From Fodinibius sp036381435 (GTDB lineage Bacteria; Bacteroidota; Rhodothermia; Balneolales; Balneolaceae): DNA of 64,000 nucleotides. The notes under the pieces are model-generated. The model was not told the origin of the DNA. It made no database searches and worked only from the letters and a program-made list of their open reading frames with translations. The DNA lies in contig DASVCW010000029.1 in assembly GCA_036381435.1 (NCBI GenBank), forward strand, positions 15,838 to 79,837. Direction: 5' to 3'. The translations under genes were made by a program, and so were the position numbers. Shown here in pieces: positions 50,235 to 59,431 of this stretch (within the stretch, counting starts at the first letter, position 1; the number at the start of each line of letters is the position of its first letter).

Positions 50235-50405
50235 TAAAAGAAACTGTCATTCTGAGCGGAGTGTCGTGTTTTTTCGACATGTAGTCGAAGAAGCTCCCGA
50301 AAATGAGCAGGTTCAGATTACCGTTATAATATTAACAGCCACCGGCACGGAGATTCTTCGACTATGGGCTGTAAAGGTGTAGCCTTTGTTCAGGATGACA
50401 TTGCC
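50235..50405. repeat. Family E inverted repeat (GTCATTCTGAGCGGAG words)
   Basis: TGTCATTCTGAGCGGAGTGT (about 50246-50265) and AGTCGAAGAAGCTC face GGAGATTCTTCGACTATGGG and TTCAGGATGACA (about 50353-50401). It fills the divergent region between the methyltransferase and phosphatase genes. Confidence 0.6.
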
Positions 50406-50530
50406 ATTGATCCGGATATTCCGGTTGCTAAAATGAAAGAATAGTATTTTTTTAACAAAAATGTAATTCGCCAAAAATGCTTAAGAAGCTTACCTTACAG
50501 GCCAATAAAATCTAACCATATTTAAGCACC

Positions 50531-52177
50531 ATGAACAGGATTTTAAAATATAATTTTTTAATTGCAGCCGTTTTTCTTTTCACTTCTGCGGGATTTGCTC
50601 AACAATCAGCTGTCGCCAAGAGCGAAGACGGGCCGAAGTTAATCGTTGGGATTGTAGTAGATCAAATGCGCTATACCTATCTGCCTCGCTATTGGAGTGA
50701 TTTTGAAGAGGGCGGTTTTAAGCGTTTAGTAAGTGAAGGATTTCTTTTCACCAATCATCATTACAATTATTTTCCCACTTATACCGGTCCGGGACATGCT
50801 GCCATTTACACTGGTACCACGCCTTCCATCAATGGAATTGTAGGCAATGTCTGGTACGATCGTTCCATTAAAGATTATATGTATGTGGTTGCTGATTCAA
50901 CTGTAGCAGCGGTAGGAGCAGAGGGGGAGGTTGGCAAAATGTCGCCTGCCAATTTAATCAGCACAACGGTAACCGATCAGCTTAAGCTTGCCAGTCCGTC
51001 TTCGAAAGTGATTGCCGTTTCAATAAAAGATCGCGGCGCAATATTGCCGGGAGGACATTTAGCTGATGGCGCTTTTTGGTTTGACGGCGAAACTGCTAAT
51101 TTTATCACCAGTACCTGGTATATGGATGAATTGCCGGAGTGGGTTCAGGATTTTAACGAGTCTGATGTTGCTGAAGAGCTAAGCAATAAAACCTGGGAGA
51201 CACTGCTGCCGATGAACCGGTACAACGAAAGCAATCCCGATAAAACCCCTTATGAAGGAAAGTTTGATAAAGAAGAAGCACCTGTTTTTCCCCATGAGCT
51301 CAGCGATTACACGGATGATTCATTTGATATTATAAAATCATCACCCTTTGGCAATACCTTGGTGAAGGAGCTTGCCAAAAAGGCCATTGAGGCCAGAAAT
51401 CTGGGAGCTGATGAAACAACGGATTTTCTGAGCGTCAGTTTTTCGTCAACGGATTATGTAGGGCATCAGTTCGGGCCGCATTCCGTTGAACTTCAGGATA
51501 CCTATCTTCGACTTGATCGTGATTTAGCTGACTTTCTCAATTATCTTGATCAAAAAGTAGGTAAAGGAAATTATTTGGTCTTTTTAACTTCCGATCACGG
51601 AGTGGTTGACGTACCTGCTGAATTAATGGATAAAAATTTGCCGGGCGGCTATTTCAATAGTGACGTCGCTTTAAAAGAACTTTCGGAGCATCTAAAGGAA
51701 AGTTATGGAGATGCCGAATGGATCGAAAGTTATATTAATCAACAGGTGTATTTGAACCGCGAATTGATGGAGAAAAGAGACCTTTCTTTAAAAGAAATAC
51801 AGCTCGAAGCGGCAAAATTTCTGCGGCGGTTTGATGGCGTTTTATCCACAAATACCGCCTTTAATTTTCAATACAACGATTACACTGGCGGTTTGCAGGC
51901 GATGTATCAGCGGGGATTTATGCACGAGCGTTCGGGTGATGTGTACATCCAGTTAAAACCCGGCTGGCTGGATTCAGATTACCCCACGGGAACTTCACAC
52001 GGCTCTCCTTATAACTATGATACGCACGTTCCGCTGATTTTTTACGGATGGAATATTCCACACGGAAAAACGGCCCGAAAAACCGTTATTCCTCAAATTG
52101 CCCCGACGATTTCAACCATGCTGAACGTTGGTTTGCCCAGCGGTTCGCCGGCGAATGTGTTAAGATTTGAGGAGTGA
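50531..52177 (+). CDS. PafA-like alkaline phosphatase (nucleotide pyrophosphatase/phosphodiesterase superfamily)
   Basis: 548 residues with a signal peptide (FLIAAVFLFTSAGFA). The first metal site is VDQMR (Asp at about 44). The nucleophile Thr85 is in FPTYTGPGHA, a threonine as in PafA of flavobacteria rather than the serine of the E. coli enzyme. The K-x-R pair of PafA is in VSIKDRGAIL. Further ligands are in SSTDYVGHQFGPHS and LTSDHG, and the last His in GTSHGSPY. It probably releases phosphate from organic esters in the periplasm. Confidence 0.92.
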   Translation: MNRILKYNFLIAAVFLFTSAGFAQQSAVAKSEDGPKLIVGIVVDQMRYTYLPRYWSDFEEGGFKRLVSEGFLFTNHHYNYFPTYTGPGHAAIYTGTTPSINGIVGNVWYDRSIKDYMYVVADSTVAAVGAEGEVGKMSPANLISTTVTDQLKLASPSSKVIAVSIKDRGAILPGGHLADGAFWFDGETANFITSTWYMDELPEWVQDFNESDVAEELSNKTWETLLPMNRYNESNPDKTPYEGKFDKEEAPVFPHELSDYTDDSFDIIKSSPFGNTLVKELAKKAIEARNLGADETTDFLSVSFSSTDYVGHQFGPHSVELQDTYLRLDRDLADFLNYLDQKVGKGNYLVFLTSDHGVVDVPAELMDKNLPGGYFNSDVALKELSEHLKESYGDAEWIESYINQQVYLNRELMEKRDLSLKEIQLEAAKFLRRFDGVLSTNTAFNFQYNDYTGGLQAMYQRGFMHERSGDVYIQLKPGWLDSDYPTGTSHGSPYNYDTHVPLIFYGWNIPHGKTARKTVIPQIAPTISTMLNVGLPSGSPANVLRFEE

Positions 52178-52220
52178 TTTAAAAAATTATTTGCGGGGAC
52201 GCGAAATTTCGCGTCCGTAC

Positions 52221-52310
52221 AGGCTATTACACAAAGTTGCGCGAAGGAGGCACGAAGACCCACGAAGGAAAAGCTTTGTGTAACTTGGGGCTCCTTTGCG
52301 TTTCTCAGTG
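52221..52310. repeat. Family B inverted repeat reaching into the crcB stop codon
   Basis: TTACACAAAGTTGCGCGAAG and GAGGCACGAAGACC on the left face AAAGCTTTGTGTAACTTGGG and CTCCTTTGCGTTTCTCAGTG on the right. The crcB stop codon (52305-52307) is inside the right arm. Confidence 0.6.
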
Positions 52311-52673
52311 AAACAGTTTAAAACCCAGCCATACAAAAAATAACCCCAAGACAAGACTAGCTGTTAAGTACAAAAAAGCATAACCGGTATATCCGTTTTG
52401 CAGGAGAGAAAAGAACTCAAAAGAAAAGGACGAAAAGGTGGTAAATCCACCACAAAAGCCCGTTGCTAAAAAGAGGCGGGTATTTTGACTGAGATCATCA
52501 GCTAAAGCCGCGCTGATAATGATGCCAATCAGAAATGAACCTGCCAGGTTAACAGTTAAAGTTCCGAAAGGAAAAAGGGATGATTGGTTGAATTCGAGGT
52601 AATAAGAGATAAGATAGCGGAAAATACTTCCCAAAAATCCACCGATGCCTACCAATAGAATTGATTGTATCAT
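52305..52673 (-). CDS. crcB: Fluoride exporter CrcB/Fluc
   Basis: 122 residues with four helices and the family patterns GGFLGSIFRYL, FPFGTLTVNLAGSFLIG, and GFCGGFTTFSSFS, which line the fluoride pathway of the dual-topology dimer. The start at 52673 (MIQSILLVGIGG) follows a GCAGGAG site. The frame extends upstream, but that part is the fluoride riboswitch, not protein. Expression should rise when fluoride binds the RNA. Confidence 0.95.
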   Translation of the reverse strand: MIQSILLVGIGGFLGSIFRYLISYYLEFNQSSLFPFGTLTVNLAGSFLIGIIISAALADDLSQNTRLFLATGFCGGFTTFSSFSFEFFSLLQNGYTGYAFLYLTASLVLGLFFVWLGFKLFH

Positions 52674-52674
52674 A

Positions 52675-52766
52675 ACTCCTGCAATTTTAGTTAATGTTGA
52701 TTTTTGATTGCAGGAGTCATCAGCGCCGAAACATTCGGAACGGTTAAAGGCGAACTCCATCGCCGT
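52675..52766 (-). ncRNA. Fluoride riboswitch (crcB motif) upstream of crcB
   Basis: On the minus strand the aptamer reads GGCGATGGAGTTCGCC, then TTTAACC, a variable hairpin, and GCTGATGACTCCTGC, matching the crcB motif (GGCGATGG.GTTCGCC...CTGATG.CTCCT). The ACTCCTGCAAT of the aptamer (52717-52707) can pair with ATTGCAGGAGT (52685-52675), which contains the crcB ribosome binding site. So without fluoride the site would be masked and with fluoride it would be free, a translational switch. Confidence 0.9.
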
Positions 52767-52772
52767 AATTTC

Positions 52773-53243
52773 TTATGGAAGTTTGACCGGTAAAGTTACT
52801 TTTTTTCTGCCTGCTTCGGCAAATTCAAGTGTTAATTGAAGTGAGTCACCCGCTGCCAAGTCCCGATTAAGTTCCATTAGCATGATATGAAGTCCGCCGG
52901 GTTGAAAACGAACAACTTCTCCAGCTTTAAGGATTGGTTGCGTTGCCGGTTTCATGCTTATAATTCCGGCATCATTTTCATATGAACCATGAAGTTCGGC
53001 TACTTCAGCGACTTCTGTAAAAATGCCGATTAAGGAATCGGGCGATTCTGTGCCGTTTACAATGGTCAAATAGGCAGCGCTGGAACTTCCTTGCATTCCG
53101 GGACGTGCCCATCCGTCGGTTATTTCAATTTTGCCCAAAACAATTTCATTCTGACTTTCTTTGTTCCCCGAAGATTCTGATCCGCAGCTCACAAAAAGTA
53201 CTATGACGGATAAAAGGAGTAAAAGGTGTCTGTAAAAAGTCAT
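52773..53243 (-). CDS. PCu(A)C-type periplasmic copper chaperone (lipoprotein)
   Basis: 156 residues with a lipobox (VLFVSC). The PCu(A)C domain shows DGWARPGMQG, AELHGSYEN, ISMKPA and GGLHIMLMEL, giving the H-x-n-M-x-n-H-x-M copper site. It is thought to hand Cu(I) to cytochrome oxidase or SCO proteins. It starts 3 bp from the SCO gene stop, so the two are one operon. The DNA just downstream is the crcB riboswitch, so the crcB gene may also be transcribed from here. Confidence 0.9.
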   Translation of the reverse strand: MTFYRHLLLLLSVIVLFVSCGSESSGNKESQNEIVLGKIEITDGWARPGMQGSSSAAYLTIVNGTESPDSLIGIFTEVAEVAELHGSYENDAGIISMKPATQPILKAGEVVRFQPGGLHIMLMELNRDLAAGDSLQLTLEFAEAGRKKVTLPVKLP

Positions 53244-53245
53244 TA

Positions 53246-53830
53246 TTAACGTAATTTTTTAAGGTCTTCTATTACATTTTTAGGAGGCACAAAACTGGCG
53301 GGATATTCGGCACGAATTCGTCCCGATTCATCCATCAGATAAATGGTGTTTGAGTGTTTCATGAAATACTCACTGCTGTCCTGTTGCAGCGAATCAATAC
53401 GTGTTTTTCGGGCTACAATATTAAGTTTATTTAATAGCGAATGAACTGTCGCGGTGTCGCCTGTCAGAAAGGTAAACTGATCATTCAGCCTGTATAACTC
53501 TTTATATTCTTTAAGTACTGATGGTGTGTCTCGTTCTGGATCAAACGAAATTTCGACAAACTGCACACCGCTGGTATCCTGCAGTTTACTTTGAATATTT
53601 TTCATATTGGCGGTGATGATAGTACATACATCGGGGCAGTGGGTATAGACAAAGCTGATGACCGCAATTTCGCCCTTAAAATCATCGGGAAAGATAACCG
53701 TGGTGCTGTCGGTATTCAAAAGCGAATATGATTCATCACTTAAATCATATAAAGCATCAGGACTATTGCAGGAAATTAAAACTCCCGAAAAGAGAAGGCA
53801 GATGAAAAAAGAGCGTATGGTTGATATCAT
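53246..53830 (-). CDS. SCO1/SenC-family copper protein (lipoprotein)
   Basis: 194 residues with a lipobox (GVLISC). The thioredoxin-like fold has the CPDVC metal motif in VYTHCPDVCTIITANM and the copper-ligand histidine in FMKHSNTIYLMD. SCO proteins help assemble the CuA centre of cytochrome c oxidase. It pairs with the PCu(A)C gene directly downstream. No oxidase subunit genes are in this window. Confidence 0.92.
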   Translation of the reverse strand: MISTIRSFFICLLFSGVLISCNSPDALYDLSDESYSLLNTDSTTVIFPDDFKGEIAVISFVYTHCPDVCTIITANMKNIQSKLQDTSGVQFVEISFDPERDTPSVLKEYKELYRLNDQFTFLTGDTATVHSLLNKLNIVARKTRIDSLQQDSSEYFMKHSNTIYLMDESGRIRAEYPASFVPPKNVIEDLKKLR

Positions 53831-53918
53831 TTTAAAATATTTTTACAGTTAAAACCGTATCTCGATTTAGCACCAGTAGCGAATTAATTCCCGCGCTATT
53901 GATGCCAATTGGAAGAAA

Positions 53919-54830
53919 CTAATTACAGGGACTTTCGTCAAATTCTTCGCAGGGTTCAAATTCAAATTCGAGGGTAGAGTGATGAATGCTGAAATCGGAA
54001 CTTAAAAGATGCTTTAAGTTTGACTTAATAGTTTCCATCTGGCTGAGCTGATTCTCATCAATCACAACATGGCTTTCGAGTAAAATATTGTGTTCATCCA
54101 GCCGCCAAACGTGGAGGTGATGGACATCAAGCACACCGTTTATCTTGCTCATGGCAGATTGAATGCTGGGCAGCTCCAGCTCTGATGGACTGCTTTCCAT
54201 CAAAATATCAATAGTTTCGCGAAGCATAAGGTAGCTTTGCCATAGAATATAACTCGCGATAACCAGCGTCAGAATGGTATCAACTATATACCATTGATAT
54301 TGCATGATCAGAATACCCGCTATAATCACACCAACCGACGAGAGCGCGTCAGACACGATGTGAATGTAAGCGCTGCGCATATTGATGTTTTCTTTGGAAC
54401 TTTTATGCAGTAAAACAGCCGTAATCAAATTGCCAAACAGGCCGGCGATCGCTACGATAAACATCACCATTCCGTCAACGGGTTGCGGGTTGTAAAATCG
54501 TTCGATGCCTTCTTTAATTAGAAAAAGGGCGATGATAACGAGGGTAATCAGGTTGATGAAAGCACCGATAATCTCGGCCCGCTGATAGCCGAAGGTTTTC
54601 TCGCGGTTGGCTTCCTTTTTGGAAACTTTGCGCGCAACCAAGCTGACACCCAGCGAAGTGGTATCGTTTAGATTGTGCAGGGCATCGGAGAGCAGGGATA
54701 AGCTGCCGGAGATGAGTCCGCCGATAAATTCAGCCAAGGTAATTCCCAGATTCAGGAAAATAGAAATCCACAGCCGGCCTTCGGTTTGGCCTTCACCGTG
54801 TGAATGTCCGTGATGATGTGAATGAGCCAC
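53919..54830 (-). CDS. Cation diffusion facilitator (CzcD/ZitB-type zinc transporter)
   Basis: 303 residues. The N-terminus is His-rich (MAHSHHHGHSHGEG). Six helices follow, with SLSLLSDALHNLND in helix 2 and AYIHIVSDALSSVG in helix 5; these HxxxD/DxxxD-type sites bind Zn(II). The C-terminal cytoplasmic domain (HHLHVWRLDEHNILLESHVV) is of ferredoxin-like type. It probably exports zinc, cobalt or cadmium by proton exchange. The inner helix motif is DALHN, with Asp and His as in zinc-specific members. Confidence 0.92.
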   Translation of the reverse strand: MAHSHHHGHSHGEGQTEGRLWISIFLNLGITLAEFIGGLISGSLSLLSDALHNLNDTTSLGVSLVARKVSKKEANREKTFGYQRAEIIGAFINLITLVIIALFLIKEGIERFYNPQPVDGMVMFIVAIAGLFGNLITAVLLHKSSKENINMRSAYIHIVSDALSSVGVIIAGILIMQYQWYIVDTILTLVIASYILWQSYLMLRETIDILMESSPSELELPSIQSAMSKINGVLDVHHLHVWRLDEHNILLESHVVIDENQLSQMETIKSNLKHLLSSDFSIHHSTLEFEFEPCEEFDESPCN

Positions 54831-55136
54831 TTAAGATTTTTGATTTATTATTTTTGAATGATGATTAGCACAACGCGTTGAGCGGTTGAAGTAAAATATT
54901 GACCTGTGAGCTGACAGAGTTCCAGCGGTTTTCTGGTTCCTGTCAGCGTCTCTACAACCAACGCTGTCAGGTCCCGTGGACGCTTACAGGTTGGTCTTTG
55001 AGCTTAACCGCTCAACACGTTTAGCACATTCATCACTTAATTATCTTTTCACTTTTTATTAGGTCACTTGGCAAGCAAAAACATAAAAGTACAAAACACC
55101 ACTTTTTGTGTTTTAGTGCTTTAGTGGCAAACAATA
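54831..55136. repeat. Composite inverted-repeat region (family D core within an outer pair, then family B)
   Basis: The outer arms CAACGCGTTGAGCGGTTGAA (54871-54890) and CTTAACCGCTCAACACGTT (55003-55021) are inverses. Between them are family D words (TTCTGGTTCCTGTCAGCGTC, about 54931-54950) and GACCTGTGAGC...CAGGTTGGTC at the ends. From 55078 a family B unit follows (AAACATAAAAGTACAAAACA facing TTGTGTTTTAGTGCTTTAGT). Together they fill the 445 bp before acs, whose promoter must lie within or after them. Confidence 0.55.
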
Positions 55137-55275
55137 CAAAGCGAAAATTAAGCAATGATGAAGTCCAAAACGAATTTTATTACAATCCCTTCTGGCTTTT
55201 CCCTTGATTATCTGCTTAAAATAATTAATATAGGGAGGTAGGAGTTAAATTATTATTAAATCAATTAGGACTATT

Positions 55276-57174
55276 ATGAAACGCACAATTAAATCGTTTG
55301 AGGGGTATAAAGAAGTTTATCAAAAAAGTATTCAGGATCCGGTGGCTCATTGGGAAAACGAAGCCGAAAACTTTAACTGGCACAAACGCTGGGATGAAAC
55401 CCACAGCGGCAGTTTTGAAGAAGGTAACATCAAATGGTTTGAAGGCGGCAAGATGAACATCACTGAAAATTGCCTTGATCGCCATCTTGAATCCAAAGGT
55501 GATAAAACGGCTTTTATTTTTGAACCGAATGATCCGGATGAAGAATACAGAGAATTAACTTTTCGAGAACTTCATCAAGAGGTTTGTAAGTTTGCTAACG
55601 TGCTGGAGTCGAAAGGCGTTCAAAAAGGAGACAGGGTAGCAATTTATATGGCGATGACGCCTGAATTATCGATCGCCGCTCTTGCCTGTGCCCGTATCGG
55701 AGCGATTCATTCTATTGTTTTTGCAGGATTTTCAGCTCAGTCACTGGCAGACCGCATTCAGGATTGTGATGCAAAAATACTAATTACTAACGACGGGCTC
55801 CAACGGGGAACCAAACTGGTTCCGCTAAAGGAAATTTCGGATGAAGCGCTTGAAAACTGTCCCTCCATTGAAAGCGTGATTGTTTGTGAACGGACAAAAA
55901 ACGACATCAACTGGCAAGAAGGCCGCGATGAATGGTGGCATGATTTGATGAAAGACGTATCCGATGAGCATGAAGCCGTGGAAATGGATGCCGAAGACCC
56001 GCTCTTTATTCTCTACACATCCGGTTCAACCGGAAAACCCAAGGGACAGCTGCATACCTGCGGCGGTTACATGGTTTATGTGAGTACAACGCTGCGAGAT
56101 GTTTTCGGCGTAGGTGAAGGCGATATTTACTGGTGCACTGCCGATGCCGGATGGATTACGGGACATTCGTATATCATTTATGGCCCGCTTTTAAATGGAA
56201 TCACAGGAATTATTTTTGAAAGCACACCCATGTTTCCTGATGCGGGACGTCTTTGGGCAGTGTGTGAGAAGTATAAAGTTACTCATTTTTATACCGCGCC
56301 TACTGCAATTCGCGCGTTGATGAAAGAAGACATTAAATATGTGGAAAAATATGATTTGAGTTCGATGGAAATACTTGGCACCGTGGGCGAACCCATTAAC
56401 GAAGAAGCCTGGCACTGGTATAATGAGAAAATCGGCCACAAAAATTGTCCTATCGTAGATACCTGGTGGCAGACCGAAACCGCGGGGATTATGATTTCGC
56501 CTATGGCGGGCATCACCCCTACAAAACCCGGTTTTGCAACCCTGCCTCTGCCCGGCATTCAGCCCGCCTTAATGAATGAAGACGGCAGTGAAATCGAAGA
56601 AAATGACGTGCAGGGTGATCTGGTGATCAAGCAGCCCTGGCCGGGGGTAACGCGTGGAATCTGGGGAGATCATGAACGCTATATGGAAACCTACTTCAGC
56701 AAATATCCCGGTTATTATTTAACCGGTGATGGCTGCCGGCGCGATAAGGACGGCTACTATCGTATCACCGGACGTGTGGATGATGTGCTGAATGTTTCGG
56801 GACACCGTCTTGGCACGGCCGAAATTGAAAACGCTATTGACGAACATCCAAAAGTGGTTGAATCGGCCGTCGTCGGCTACCCGCATGATATAAAAGGAGA
56901 GGGCATTTTTGCTTTTATGATTTGCGAGAACGGGATTGATGATCAGGAATCATTCAAAAAAGAAATCAACGATCTTGTTGCCAAAATTATCAGTCCTATT
57001 GCCAAGCCTGATAAAATTCAGGTGGTTCCCGGGCTGCCAAAAACGCGGTCGGGTAAAATTATGCGACGTATTCTCCGCAATATCGCCGCGGGCAATACCA
57101 GTGATATGGGCGATACATCAACCCTGCTTGATCCGGCTGTTGTTGAGCAAGTGAAATCGGGCGAGGCGTACTAA
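55276..57174 (+). CDS. acs: Acetyl-CoA synthetase (AMP-forming)
   Basis: 632 residues with the N-terminal ACS cap, the P-loop YTSGSTGKPKGQLHT, the A5-type motif DTWWQTETAG, LTGDGCRRDKDGYYRITGR, and the C-terminal PKTRSGKIMRR with the lysine that makes the adenylate and is acetylated in related enzymes. It makes acetyl-CoA from acetate, ATP and CoA. Length is close to the family norm of about 650. No acetate permease or regulator lies beside it. Confidence 0.96.
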   Translation: MKRTIKSFEGYKEVYQKSIQDPVAHWENEAENFNWHKRWDETHSGSFEEGNIKWFEGGKMNITENCLDRHLESKGDKTAFIFEPNDPDEEYRELTFRELHQEVCKFANVLESKGVQKGDRVAIYMAMTPELSIAALACARIGAIHSIVFAGFSAQSLADRIQDCDAKILITNDGLQRGTKLVPLKEISDEALENCPSIESVIVCERTKNDINWQEGRDEWWHDLMKDVSDEHEAVEMDAEDPLFILYTSGSTGKPKGQLHTCGGYMVYVSTTLRDVFGVGEGDIYWCTADAGWITGHSYIIYGPLLNGITGIIFESTPMFPDAGRLWAVCEKYKVTHFYTAPTAIRALMKEDIKYVEKYDLSSMEILGTVGEPINEEAWHWYNEKIGHKNCPIVDTWWQTETAGIMISPMAGITPTKPGFATLPLPGIQPALMNEDGSEIEENDVQGDLVIKQPWPGVTRGIWGDHERYMETYFSKYPGYYLTGDGCRRDKDGYYRITGRVDDVLNVSGHRLGTAEIENAIDEHPKVVESAVVGYPHDIKGEGIFAFMICENGIDDQESFKKEINDLVAKIISPIAKPDKIQVVPGLPKTRSGKIMRRILRNIAAGNTSDMGDTSTLLDPAVVEQVKSGEAY

Positions 57175-57207
57175 ATGTAGCTCGGTTATTTAAAAATTCC
57201 CCAAAGC

Positions 57208-57302
57208 TATTTCACTAAGAATTACAAAGAAAGCACGAAGATACTCAAAGTTTTCCTTAGTGAGCCTTTGGGCCTTCTTCGCGAAACTTGGTGTAATAGT
57301 TC
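57208..57302. repeat. Family B inverted repeat
   Basis: TTTCACTAAGAATTACAAAG and AAAGCACGAAGATACTCAAA on the left face TTTTCCTTAGTGAGCCTTTG and CTTCTTCGCGAAACTTGGTG on the right. It lies between the acs gene and the convergent membrane-protein gene. Confidence 0.55.
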
Positions 57303-57358
57303 AGGATAGACTGTAAGGATTTAGGTTGGCAAGTAGGCTAATGAGGATGAATCCAAAT

Positions 57359-57730
57359 CTATAATCGCAGCAAATACCCCGCCACAAATACCAAAAAGCT
57401 GGAGCACAGCAAAACCAACCGAAACCGCGTGCTTGTAACTACGGGGTGAAATAAGAGTCCGTATGTAAGGAGGTGCTCATTCAGCCAGTCGTAATAATGA
57501 TGGCGGTGTGCTTCACCCAGTGCCATGGTTACATGTCCGTGTAAAATGGTAATCATAAAAGGAATTGAAAAAAGAATGCAACCCGAATAGGCCATAAACT
57601 TTTCAACTCCGGCAAAACTTGAGATGTACACGTAAGGCCATGAAAAAATGATAAAGAAAGGGATAGCCAGCATCCAGTTGATAATGCAGATGCGGCGGTA
57701 ATTTTTAGGATTCAGTTCGCGATGAATCAT
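57359..57730 (-). CDS. Small membrane protein of unknown function
   Basis: 123 residues from the ATG at 57730 (MIHRELNPKNYRRI). About three or four helices (WMLAIPFFIIFSWPYVY; ILFSIPFMITILHGHVTMA; LLCSSFLVFVAGYLL) with AHRHHYYDWLNEHLL between them. It overlaps the end of the upstream membrane-protein gene by 26 bp, suggesting coupled translation. I do not recognise the family. A start further upstream in the same frame is possible. Confidence 0.6.
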   Translation of the reverse strand: MIHRELNPKNYRRICIINWMLAIPFFIIFSWPYVYISSFAGVEKFMAYSGCILFSIPFMITILHGHVTMALGEAHRHHYYDWLNEHLLTYGLLFHPVVTSTRFRLVLLCSSFLVFVAGYLLRL

Positions 57731-58103
57731 AATCCATTTGATATTTTTTTTCAGTTTGAACTGATTCATCACTCCAAACATGAATATACCAGTAAGCGGG
57801 CATTGAAAAGGCATTAAACGCGAACAGGACGGCAATCCAGAGAATTTTCTTTTCATTATCCAGCTGCCTGTTTTGAAGCAGGTGGACAAGGTAGAAAATA
57901 CCCAGCAGCAGGTAGATAGCCATGAAAATAAGTATAAATGGGAAAACGTAAGCAATGTAAGGAATGAAAAGAAAGGGATTCACCGGTTCAGTTGAGAAAA
58001 CGAGCGCTAGAATTTCATAAATGGTTAGGACTACCGAGCCGATAACAACAACCAGCGGCAAAAAAGTAAAAATACCCAATAAAATTTTAACTGTTTTATT
58101 CAT
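57705..58103 (-). CDS. Small membrane protein of unknown function
   Basis: 132 residues with three helices (ILLGIFTFLPLVVVIGSVVL, FLFIPYIAYVFPFILIFMAI, then KILWIAVLFAFNAFSMPAYW) and a short charged tail (DESVQTEKKYQMDYD). No domain recognised. It is directly upstream of, and overlaps, the gene at 57359, and the two may form a pair. No link to alanine dehydrogenase, whose gene ends 42 bp upstream, is evident. Confidence 0.68.
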   Translation of the reverse strand: MNKTVKILLGIFTFLPLVVVIGSVVLTIYEILALVFSTEPVNPFLFIPYIAYVFPFILIFMAIYLLLGIFYLVHLLQNRQLDNEKKILWIAVLFAFNAFSMPAYWYIHVWSDESVQTEKKYQMDYDSSRTES

Positions 58104-58144
58104 TTTCCCTTCGGTTTTTTATAGGATTTTTCTGCCTTCTGCCC

Positions 58145-59359
58145 CTAAATCTGGCTCGCAATCAGCATTTCAATTTCGCGATATGGCATGTCAAAAAGTT
58201 TTGAAAGTGATTTTTTTGTGAGATGCCGCTTATAAACGTAGGTGCCGTTCCGGAGGGCGGTGTTAGTCCAGAGGCATTCTTTGATTCCGCCTTCATCACC
58301 AATGGCGAGCAGGTAAGGGACAATCACATTATTGAGGGCGTAAGTAGCTGTCCGCGCCACATTGGAAGGAATATTCGGCACGCAATAATGAATCACCCCG
58401 TGTTCGATATAGGTAGATTTAGAATGAGTCGTTGGCCGACTGGTGGCAATACATCCACCCTGATCGATCACGGTATCAACAATAACACTGCCGGGTTTCA
58501 TGCTGGCCACCATTGGCTCCGTCACAAGGCAGGGAGCGCGCTCGCCTTCAAAGAGAGCGGCACCGATTACTACATCGGCATATTGCAAGGCTGAGGTAAG
58601 ATATTGATAGTTTGCGGTGGAAGTGATGATGCGTCGGTCAAGTGTATTTTCGAGATGGCGAAGACGGGCTAAATCATTATCCATCACAAAAACCTGCGCT
58701 CCATACCCTAAAGCGGTGCGGGCGGCATATTCTGCGGTGATTCCCGCACCAATAATTACTACCGTGGCGGGAGGAATTCCCGAAATACCCCCCAACATTA
58801 TTCCTTGTCCCTTTTCATTCTTTTCAAGATAATGGGCAGCGATTTGAACTGACATTGAGCCCATGATCTCATGCATCATACGCACGATGGGAAATTCCTT
58901 ATCCTCACCCTTAATAAATTCAAAACCGATGGCAGTAACCGATTTGTCAATTAAGGTTTCGATAAATTCTCCCGTTGCGTTACCAAAATGAAGGGCTGAA
59001 AGCAACACGTGGTTATTTCTTAAAAGCTGCCATTCAGATTCTGCCGGGGGAGCGACTTTGACGATCACTTCTGATTTTTTGTACACTTCATCAACTGCCG
59101 GGGTGATTTCAGCGCCGGCTTCGGCGTATTCATGATCTGGAAAATTAGCTTCTTTACCGGCATCTTTTTCAATAAAAACCTGATGCCCGTTCGCTTTTAA
59201 AACCGACACTCCGCCGGGGGTGAGACAAATTCGGCGTTCGTCATTGGAGACTTCCTTTGGCAGCCCTATCTTAAGGGATGTTTTCGAATCGGATTTTATC
59301 AAACGCTTTTCCAGCGTTTTGAGGCCAATTTGTTCGGTTTCCAATGGATGAATTTCCAT
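58145..59359 (-). CDS. ald: Alanine dehydrogenase
   Basis: 404 residues, start chosen at MEIHPLETEQIGL (59359). The N-terminal domain has IGLPKEVSNDERRICLTPGG and VIVKVAPP. The Rossmann fold is VVIIGAGITAEYAARTALGYG, followed by VIVDTVIDQGG and the C-terminal HYCVPNIPSNVARTATYALNN. It interconverts alanine and pyruvate with NAD(H). The extended N-terminus (about 30 residues) is usual in this group. A transhydrogenase alpha-subunit relationship is distant and less likely. Confidence 0.9.
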   Translation of the reverse strand: MEIHPLETEQIGLKTLEKRLIKSDSKTSLKIGLPKEVSNDERRICLTPGGVSVLKANGHQVFIEKDAGKEANFPDHEYAEAGAEITPAVDEVYKKSEVIVKVAPPAESEWQLLRNNHVLLSALHFGNATGEFIETLIDKSVTAIGFEFIKGEDKEFPIVRMMHEIMGSMSVQIAAHYLEKNEKGQGIMLGGISGIPPATVVIIGAGITAEYAARTALGYGAQVFVMDNDLARLRHLENTLDRRIITSTANYQYLTSALQYADVVIGAALFEGERAPCLVTEPMVASMKPGSVIVDTVIDQGGCIATSRPTTHSKSTYIEHGVIHYCVPNIPSNVARTATYALNNVIVPYLLAIGDEGGIKECLWTNTALRNGTYVYKRHLTKKSLSKLFDMPYREIEMLIASQI

Positions 59360-59431
59360 AATGTTAGTTTTTCTAAAAATTATTAGAGGATAATTTACTT
59401 TAGAAAGCGACACTAAGCAAAAAATGAGATG

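Noticed and set aside
52305..52760. CrcB with a 29-residue N-terminal extension
   Set aside because: The extension translates the fluoride riboswitch; the ATG at 52673 with GCAGGAG fits better.
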